From JBHJGO01 sp050331715 (GTDB lineage Bacteria > Cyanobacteriota > Cyanobacteriia > Cyanobacteriales > Microcoleaceae), in contig JBHJGO010000037.1 of the NCBI GenBank assembly GCA_050331715.1, positions 1 to 64,000 on the forward strand: DNA of 64,000 bases. Reading direction: 5' to 3'. Each line of letters opens with the position of its first letter. The first letter of the stretch is position 1. The position numbers and the translations under genes are program-made. Positions 54,053-62,700 of the stretch are shown one piece after another. The notes beneath the pieces were generated by a model that saw nothing but the letters and a program-made list of their open reading frames with translations, had not been told where the DNA came from and searched no databases.

Positions 54053-54156
54053 GATTAGCTCTCAGGTATCAAATGTCAGGTATCAGGCAATTGTTGCGGA
54101 AAGCTGACCCCTGAAAGCTGATGACTTAAACGAATTGCCCAAACGGGCTGGAGGAT

Positions 54157-55761
54157 GTGATGACCTATAAATTTTTCCTGAATCAAACTAAAACGCCTCA
54201 AAGCCGACCCTTGTTTGGTCGTGAAGCAGAAATGACCCAGGGACGGTCTGGGGGATACATGTTCAAGGCCGATGACTGGCAAATCCTGCGACGTTGCCTG
54301 TTGCTCGGAACAGCTAATGGAGCCTACTACGCCGGCAAGCACGAACTAACCCAGGACTTTATTGAAACCCTACAAGCCAGCATCGCAATTGATCCGCAGC
54401 GGGTGGCCAACGAAATTCTCTATGCTTCCAATGGACGAGCGATTAACAACAGCGCGCCAATCCTGGCCCTTGTGTTGCTGTCCACGGCAGAAGCCCCTGA
54501 AGCAAAGCATGCCTTCATGGAAATCTTTCCTCAAGTCGTGCGGACGGGCAGCCATTTCTATGAATGGTTGAGCTATACCAAGTCTCTGCGGGGATTCGGT
54601 AAAGTGGTGCGGGAAGTGGGAAAAGCCTGGTTGTCCCGTGAAGACGTGAAGGGCTTAGCCTATCAATTGCTGAAGTATCAACAACGTCAGGGATTTTCTC
54701 ACCGAGATGCCTTGCGTCTGTTCCACGTCAAGCCTCCCACGGAAGATCACGATTTGCTGTTCAACTGGGTGATCAATGGTTGGAAGGAGCTGCCAACTGA
54801 AATTCCTTCCACTGCCCTGACTCAAATCTGGTGGTACGAATGGCTGAAGCGCAATCCTGACCAAACCCACGAGGCTATTGTTCAAGGTCGCTTGACCCAT
54901 GAAATGGCAGCTCCGGTTGGCAAGATGGACAAGCAAGCTTGGCAATTGCTATTGAACGAGATGCCCATCGGCGCACTGTTACGGAACCTGGGGTCTTTGA
55001 CTGAACTGGGGGTGTTGCGAGCAGATGTAACCAACAACCTGAAGCGGGTGGCGGATGTGCTGAACAGCAAGGAACATCTGCGTAAGGGTCGGATTCATCC
55101 GATTAATGCTTTGAAAGCCTTGAAGACCTACCGCTCAGGAGGCTCTTTGGGACGGAGCAAGAAAACCTGGACACCTGTTTCTCGCGTTGTGGATATTCTA
55201 GAAAGAGCTGTGGAACTTTCTTTCGATGTGGTTGAACCCACAGAAAAAGTGTTCCTACACGCGGTTGATATTTCAGGTTCCATGTCCTGGGCAACCAATG
55301 CCGCTACGGGCTTAACCTGTTCTGAGATTGCAACGGTGATGGCCTTGGTCACCGCCAAAGCGGAACGGAACTACGTGATTCGCGGTTTCTCAACTGCATT
55401 CAAGAATTTGGGCATTTCCGCCAAGGATTCTCTGGGTTCCGCCATGAGAAAGGCCAGCAACCAAACGTTTGGCGGAACAGATGCAAGTGTTGCCTATGAC
55501 TGGGCCATCAAGCACAAGTTTAAGACGGATATCTTCTGTTTCTGGACAGACAACGAATCCTGGGCCGGACGCAAACACCCTAGCCAAGCTTTGGCTGAAT
55601 ATCGCTATAAGGTCAATCCCAAGGCCAAAGCGGTTTACGTCACCCTAGCGCCCTACAACATCACTCTAGTTGATCCAAGGGATGCTGGCTCCTGGGATAT
55701 CGCTGGATTTGACCCTGGAACGCCTCGGTTGATTCAGATGATTGCCAAGGGTGAGGTTTAG
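54157..55761 (+). CDS. rsr: TROVE-domain protein, bacterial Ro60 (Rsr) orthologue
   Basis: 534 residues. The N-terminal part (about 1-340) is the HEAT-like TROVE ring that binds misfolded RNAs in its hole and Y RNA on its outer surface. The C-terminal vWA domain (about 360-534) has a MIDAS: D371-I-S373-G-S375 in DISGSMS, Thr441 in GGTDAS and Asp465 in TDNESW. A GGAGG ribosome-binding site precedes the ATG. In Deinococcus, Rsr with Y RNA tethers polynucleotide phosphorylase for structured-RNA degradation, so a role in rRNA or RNA quality control under stress is inferred. The three Y RNAs lie 120 bp upstream on the same strand, so RNA and protein are probably co-expressed. Confidence 0.95.
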   Translation: MMTYKFFLNQTKTPQSRPLFGREAEMTQGRSGGYMFKADDWQILRRCLLLGTANGAYYAGKHELTQDFIETLQASIAIDPQRVANEILYASNGRAINNSAPILALVLLSTAEAPEAKHAFMEIFPQVVRTGSHFYEWLSYTKSLRGFGKVVREVGKAWLSREDVKGLAYQLLKYQQRQGFSHRDALRLFHVKPPTEDHDLLFNWVINGWKELPTEIPSTALTQIWWYEWLKRNPDQTHEAIVQGRLTHEMAAPVGKMDKQAWQLLLNEMPIGALLRNLGSLTELGVLRADVTNNLKRVADVLNSKEHLRKGRIHPINALKALKTYRSGGSLGRSKKTWTPVSRVVDILERAVELSFDVVEPTEKVFLHAVDISGSMSWATNAATGLTCSEIATVMALVTAKAERNYVIRGFSTAFKNLGISAKDSLGSAMRKASNQTFGGTDASVAYDWAIKHKFKTDIFCFWTDNESWAGRKHPSQALAEYRYKVNPKAKAVYVTLAPYNITLVDPRDAGSWDIAGFDPGTPRLIQMIAKGEV

Positions 55762-55776
55762 ACGACTGAATTCATG

Positions 55777-55802
55777 ATGGAGACGTTACCTAGCGTCTCC
55801 AT
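55777..55802 (+). terminator. Terminator of the Ro60 gene
   Basis: ATGGAGACG pairs perfectly with CGTCTCCAT (9 bp, 8-nt loop) 15 bp after the stop, followed by TTCC. It closes the RNA-Ro transcription unit. Confidence 0.65.
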
Positions 55803-55851
55803 TTCCTGTAGGTTTCAGGATTGGATGCACAGGAGATTGTAGGAATTAGAA

Positions 55852-56397
55852 ATGTCACACCCGAGTGTTGTGTTTAAATCCGTGTTCAACCTGCAAACTT
55901 CCGTTCCTGTAATTGTTGCCGTTACTATCACTTGTAGTGCTTGTGGTGGGGAACCCTCCGCATCTCAACGCCGGCGGGATGTAAGCAATTTGACCCAAAC
56001 CTTTCCCGTTTTGGAGGAGTATCAGGTTGAAGCCTATCGATATCAGGACTGGTGCAAAAATATTGCCTATCAACGGGGAAAATTTTCCAACACTGACCGA
56101 ACAACCTGTAATTTATTTCAAGGTGATCCTTCAGAATTTGATACCCAGGCCCAGGCTGACTTTGATACGGTTGCAGCAGCGATCGCCAAAAGTCGGGTGA
56201 AGCTTTACTACATTTCAGGTTTTCAGTATGATGCCCAGGAGAAATTAATCAGGGCAGAGTTTCATCTATCAGGGGATTTCAACCGTTATTCCTATATTTA
56301 TGAGCCAGGATACTCGTTGCCAGAAGATCTGGCCTATGAACGTCACCATACCGCCATTGATGAAAATTGGTACTTTGTTTGGGAGGACTGGAACTAG
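55852..56397 (+). CDS. Hypothetical lipoprotein
   Basis: 181 residues. A hydrophobic N-terminus (SVPVIVAVTITCSACGG) contains a lipobox-like site (Cys31 or Cys28). The mature part begins with a short polar region and holds a Cys pair (DWCKN, TTCNLF) that may form a disulfide, then FDTVAAAIAKSRVKLYYISGFQYD and a C-terminal aromatic-rich end (WYFVWEDWN). No family recognised. Downstream of the Ro gene's terminator, so probably unrelated to it. Confidence 0.6.
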   Translation: MSHPSVVFKSVFNLQTSVPVIVAVTITCSACGGEPSASQRRRDVSNLTQTFPVLEEYQVEAYRYQDWCKNIAYQRGKFSNTDRTTCNLFQGDPSEFDTQAQADFDTVAAAIAKSRVKLYYISGFQYDAQEKLIRAEFHLSGDFNRYSYIYEPGYSLPEDLAYERHHTAIDENWYFVWEDWN

Positions 56398-56716
56398 AGT
56401 TTGAGCAAGATCCCCTATATAAACCTTGCAGTAGACAAACCGAGTTTATTTTTTCTATCCTATTCGTAACCGATTTGAGAGTATCAATATCGGGTGGAAT
56501 AGTAGTGGCGACGCCACCTATCATTTCATCAAAGTTATTTTGCCTGAAGCAGAAGCATTCTCGCGGCTGCTTTTAGAGGGGGCTCTGGGCAAAGAATTGG
56601 GTAAATGGCAGAGCTGAGTCAATCAAGCTAGGTGTTACTTTTAAACCGCTCCGGCTACTACTAGCAGCAGCGGTGCATTTGACTCTTTTCTTAACTAAAC
56701 TTCTCAAACTATATTT
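56398..56716 (+). other. Intergenic region before the hemagglutinin-like gene
   Basis: 319 bp with no convincing gene (one 69-codon frame overlaps the lipoprotein end and has no domain). It should contain the promoter of the gene starting at 56717. No clear -10/-35 pair recognised. Confidence 0.4.
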
Positions 56717-59700
56717 ATGACCCCTCAATACTTCCGTTGGATTTACCCCTGTCTTCCAGCTTTGTTGGTTGTTCTGGTTCCAACACCCATCCAGGCTCAG
56801 CCCAATGCTCAACCCAATGCTCAACCCAATGTTCAGCCCAATATCCAGCCCAATATCCAGCCAATCATCCCCGCCCAGGATGGAACTGGAACAGTTGTCA
56901 CCCCCGACAATAACCGCTTCGATGTGACGGGGGGTCAGCGCTCCAGTGACAATGCCAACCTATTTCACAGCTTTGAACGTTTAGGGCTATCCGAGGGGCA
57001 GATTCTCAACTTTCTCTCGGCCCCAGAAATTCAAAATATCCTCGGACGAGTGATGGGTGGAGAAGCCTCTTTCATTAATGGTTTGATTCAGATTACTGGG
57101 GGCAATTCCAATTTATTTCTGATCAATCCAGCCGGAATTTTGTTTGGCGAAAGTGCCAGCTTGAATATTCCAGGGTCTCTCACCTTGACAACGGCAACGG
57201 GGGTAGGATTTGAGTCAGTCAATGGGTTGCAATTCTGGCAAGAAAACAACTGGAGTGAATTAATCGGCACGCCGAATCATTTTGTTTTTGATCCTCAGAA
57301 TCCAGGTAGTATTGCTAACTTCGGAGATTTATCCGTCGCCCCTGGAGGAGATCTGACGTTTCTGGGTGGAACGGTGCTGAATGCTGGAAATTTAGCTGCA
57401 TCCAGTGGTCAAATTACCGTTGCAGCGCTGCCGGAAGCAGGCATGATTCGGATTGGCCAAGCAGGTCACTTGCTGAGTCTGGAGGTTTTGCCCGCACCTA
57501 GTGGCAACTTGCAACCACCTGGAATTAACCCGTTATCCTTGCCAGAGTTACTCACGGGTGGAGCTGACATAACATCTGCCACATCAGTGCAAGTCGGTCA
57601 AACCGGAGAAATCGTTCTGGCTAATGCTGAAGAACCACTGGCCGATCCATCCGGCGCAGCAATTGTGACTGGTAACCTGAAGGCTGAACCTGTCGCTGCT
57701 GAGTCCTCCAGCGGGTCAATTAATTTGTTGGGAGAGCAGGTGATCATCAGTGATGCCACGGTTGATGCCAGTGGTGAGAATGGAGGTGGAACGGTACGGA
57801 TTGGTGGCGGGTTGAGAGGTGAGGATAATCTACCGAATGCCAGTCGTACCGTTATCGATGCCACATCCCAGGTTCGAGCCGATGCGGAAGTTGCCGGAGA
57901 TGGCGGACAGGTGATTGTCTGGTCAGAGGAGCAGACTGAAATTGCTGGACAAATCAGTGTGCGAGGGGGTTCCCAGGCAGGGGATGGAGGATTTACAGAA
58001 ACCAGTAGCCGGGGAATATTATCGATTCTGGATGCCCCGGACATTGCAGCACCCAATGGTCAGGGGGGAACCTGGCTAATTGATCCCCAAGACATTCAGA
58101 TCGTTGAGGGAGATCCTGAAACTTTTCCAGTAGGTGGGCCGCAATCTCAAGTTTCAGCAGTGGCGATTGAGGACGCTCTGGAACTAGGTGGGACTGTTGT
58201 GATTACAACGCCGCTGGAGGCTCCTGAGTTTGACGAGGAGGGTAATATCACCTTTGAAACATCGATTAACTTTGCCCCCGCTGAAGACATTGGCGAGGCA
58301 ACGCTGGTATTAGAGGCGGTTAATGATATTGAAATGCAGGGTCAAGATATTGTAAACCTTGCACCAGAATTGGCAATCCTGAATGTAGAATTCACCGCTG
58401 ACTTTGAAGGAAATGGTGAGGGAAACATCAATATCTCTGATGCGACAATTGACACTGGAGGAGGAAGCTTCACCGCAAATGCCAATCAAATTAACATTAC
58501 AAATGGATCGTCAATTTCGACTGGGATTGGTGCAATTAATTTGATAGGTAATGTTCCTGATACAGGAGACAATAACGCGATCCGAATTGCCGGAAATTCT
58601 CTACTTCAATCAACCGATGGAGATATTACTCTGGCGGGAGAAAGCAACTTAACTCAGGATGGCGTTAGCGGAATTTTTATTTCTGGCTCCCAGGTTCAGT
58701 CTACTGGATCGGGAAATATTTCAATTGACGGAGTAGGCGGATTTGGTGCAAGTAGTGAAGGGGTTATTCTCCTTCAAGATGCATTGGTTCAGACAAATGA
58801 TGGTACCGTTCAGATTGATGGAACGTCTCGTGGCAGTGGTTCTAGTTTTGCTGTTTCACTATTATCAAATGCAGAGGTTAGCACCACAGGAATTGGAGAT
58901 ATTATTCTGAATGGCAATGTTCAGGACAGTGGGGGCGATAATAATGATGGTGTTGTGGTCGATGGAGCCAGCGTTATTGCATTTGATACGGGTGATATCT
59001 TCCTTGATGGAACGAGCGATAGTGGTGTTCAAAGTGAAGGCATTCGAGTTCTAAATTCAGCTCAGGTTCAATCCTTTGATGGTGATATCAATCTGATAGG
59101 CGTCGGCAACGGTTCCGATAATGGTGAGGGAATTGTTGTTTTTAATGACGGCTCGATCATTTCAACGGGTGCAGGCAATATTTCGCTGGAGGGAACCGCC
59201 ACGGGAACTGAGGGAGAGAACACGGGAATTCTCCTGAGCCAAGCCACCATCGAAGCTCAAGGGCCGGGTAATATCACTTTCGACGGGGTTTCTGGAACTG
59301 GCCCTGACAGTGATGGAATTTCTCTACTCGATGCCACGCAAGTCCTGGCTAATTTTGGTTTGATTGACCTGGAAGGGGTGAGTAATGCAATTGATGACGG
59401 TAATGGAATTGTAGCTGTAGGGAGTTCATCAACCCTATTGAATGATGGCGGCAATATTTTGCTGGATGGTATCAGTCAAAGAACCGGGGATGAGAATCGA
59501 GATATCCTACTTCAAAATAGTTTCAACATTCAAACTCAAAATGGGGGAGATTTAACGCTGACGGGAGAACTGATTGAACTCATACAGGATGCGTCCATTT
59601 TGACAGATGTTGGAAATGTTTCAATCACAGGAACAGATAGCGTTAGGATTAGCGATATTGCTGTTGAGACTAACGGCGGCGACTTCACTGTTACTGGCGG

Positions 59701-62700
59701 TGAGATTGGTATTCTAAATGGTACGACCATTTCAACTGAAACAGGCATAATTAATTTAACCGGAACTGTACCCAGTTCCTTTGATGGTACTGGAATTGGG
59801 GTCAGGATTCTAGGTAATTCTGAGTTGATTACAACAGATGGTGATATTACCTTCTCTGGTATTATCGACTCTCCAGAAGACAGCAGCAATATAGATGGTA
59901 TTTTTATCCGGGATTCGCGGATTGAATCAACAGGGTCGGGTGATATTTCCTTATCGGGGACAGGAGGTAGCGGAACCCTGAGTGAAGGGATCTTGATCTT
60001 TGATAGTGCCTTAGTTCAAGTGAACAATGGCAACCTTGAAATTGATGGTACTTCGAGAGGAATTAATGATAGCTTTTCTGTTTTATTACTCTCCAATGGA
60101 CAGATTGTGTCTACTGGTTCAGGAGATATTACAATTCAGGGCAATAGCAGTGGTACTTCACCTAATAATGATGGAATTACACTGAGGAATTTATCTAGTA
60201 TTAGCAGTCTTGGAACAGGTGAGATTACGTTACAGGGAACAAGCAGTAGTGGCTCTGACGCGGAGTGGATTCGACTCTTTGAAACCAGCACAATTCAATC
60301 TGTTGATGGAGATATTGTTCTAACGGGAATTGGTAACGGTATTACAGAAGGTCAGGGAATTATTATCCTGGATGGGAGTGTCATTGAATCAACTAACAAT
60401 GGAAATATAGCCCTCAGTGGAACAGCAACAGGAACCGGAGATAACAGCGATGGAATTACCCTTGATCAAGCCACAATTCGAGCTCAAGGGCTAGGAGAAA
60501 TCAGTCTCAATGGGATTTCTGGCACAGGCATTGATAGCGATGGACTCTCGATTGACGATCTAAGTCAGATTCAAGCAGCTTCTGGTGGCATTGATCTATC
60601 AGGAACTAGTAATGGAAGCGATAGTAGCAATGGAATTCTAGGTCGAAATAGTTCGATCTCAGTTACCGCTGGGGGTGATGTTTCACTGAATGGCATTATC
60701 CAGGGAATTGGTGGCGATAATAAAGGAATTCTTTTACAGGATAGCTTTACTATTCAGCTCCAGGGAGGTGGGAGTTTTACGGCGGTCGGTGATCAAATTG
60801 ATATTTCAGAGTCATCTGTTCTGGCGGGAATTGGAGATATTTCTCTAGTTGATACAGGGCTACTGGAGCTGGGTGACGTTAACTTTACCACCGGAGGCGG
60901 CAACTTCACGGCTATTGGCAACGGTATCAGAATCTTTGATGGAACGGTGATTTCTACGGGGACTGGCTCGATTAGTTTAACGGGAACTATCCCTAGCGAT
61001 GAGCAAGGGGTAGCCGTCAGGGTCGTTGGCAATTCTCAGCTCTTATCAACGGATGGAGAGATTAATATTGTTGGTACAGTCGATGCTGATACGAATGATG
61101 CTGATGGAATTCTAGTCTTGGATTCACGGATTGAGTCGACTGGACTGGGTAATATTTCGCTCGATGGAACAGGAGGATTTGGAGAAGATAGTGAGGGAAT
61201 TTTAATTCTGAATAACGGCTTGATCCAGTCGGCTGATGGCACAATTCAATTAACCGGAAGATCGAGAGGAAATAGGGCTAGCTTCGCAATTTCACTCTTG
61301 CCTGATTCCCAAGTTAGTACCACTGGTATCGGTAATATTTTTCTGAGGGGCAGTGTGCAGGAAAGTGGAGGAGATAATAATGATGGAATTGTAATTGACC
61401 AGGGAAGTGTGATTGCTTTTTCAGAAGGCAATATTTTTCTAGATGGCGTTGGTGACAATGGCCCTGAAAGCGAGGGGATCAGGGTCTTTAATTCGGGCCG
61501 CATTCAATCCTTTGATGGCGATATTAACCTTCTCGGTACAGCAATCGGCTCGGACAGTAGTGAAGGAATTGTGATCTTCGACAATGCTGTGATTGAATCC
61601 ACGGGAGATGGCAACATTACCCTGGAGGGTACGGCTACCGGATCAGGAGAAAACAACAATGGTATCCTGCTGAGTCAAACGAGAATTGAAGCCCAAGGTA
61701 ATGGGGAAATCAGCTTTAGTGGAACTTCAGGAACGGGAACTGATAACGACGGAATTTCTGTTCTAGATCAAACTCAGATCCAATCCCTAGAGGGTGGAAT
61801 TGATCTGACAGGAACCAGCAATGGCTCTGAAAATAGTAGTGGAATTCAACTGAGTAATAGTTCAGTGGAGTCGAGTAATGGCGGCAACATTATCTTTCAA
61901 GGAACCAGTGATCAGTCAGGATTGAACAACGATGGTATTGAGATAGTGACGGGCCGAATTCAGTCGGACGGGGCGATTGAACTGCGGGGTACAACTCTGG
62001 GTGAAGGAAATAGCCAAGGTCTGACCGTGCAGGATAACAGCCGAGTTGAGGGTACGGGAAACGGTGATATAACGCTAGAGGGCGATAGTCAAGGCACTGC
62101 GGGGGACTCGAATGATGGCGTCTTGTTACAGGGAGAGTCAGATCCAGAGGGGCTTCCAGTCATCCTGAGAACTCAGGGAACGGGGACGATTACAATTCAG
62201 GGCAATAGTGAGAGTGAGGACAACAACAGCAATGGGGTCACAATCGCTAATGTTGAAGTTGAGTCCGGTGGTGCAATTGATCTGGATGGCATTAGCAATG
62301 GCACTGAAAATAGTAATGGTGTGGTAGTAGAGCAGGAAAGCGCTCTAATCGCCGATGAATCAATTGATTTGACGGGAACCAGTCAAAATAGCGGTCAGGA
62401 TAACGATGGCATTCGTCTAAACACGGCAACGGTTCAGACTGAGGGAACAACTGAGGGAACGGGTAACATCAATCTGGATGGTCGCAGTGAGGGGGACGGC
62501 AGCAACGGCAACGGGGTTGAATTAACCGAGAGCCAGGTTCAGTCCGCCGGAAATCTGGATATCACAGCCGATGGTGCTGCGGGCTCAGACAGCAATGGCT
62601 TCAGTAGTTTATCTAATACCCAAATCCAGGTTGAGGGAAATACTTTACAGATCAATAGTACGAGTAACGGTTCTAATATCGCCAGTATTCAGTTTAGTGA

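Noticed and set aside
57598..58056. Minus-strand frames inside the exoprotein (also 59536-59889, 61246-61503, 63460-63792)
   Set aside because: They are shadows of a long repetitive plus-strand gene, with Pro/Ser/Ile-rich composition and no domain or start signal.
58511..62130. CRISPR-like array
   Set aside because: Repeats are long, degenerate, in frame and coding; no short identical repeats with spacers.
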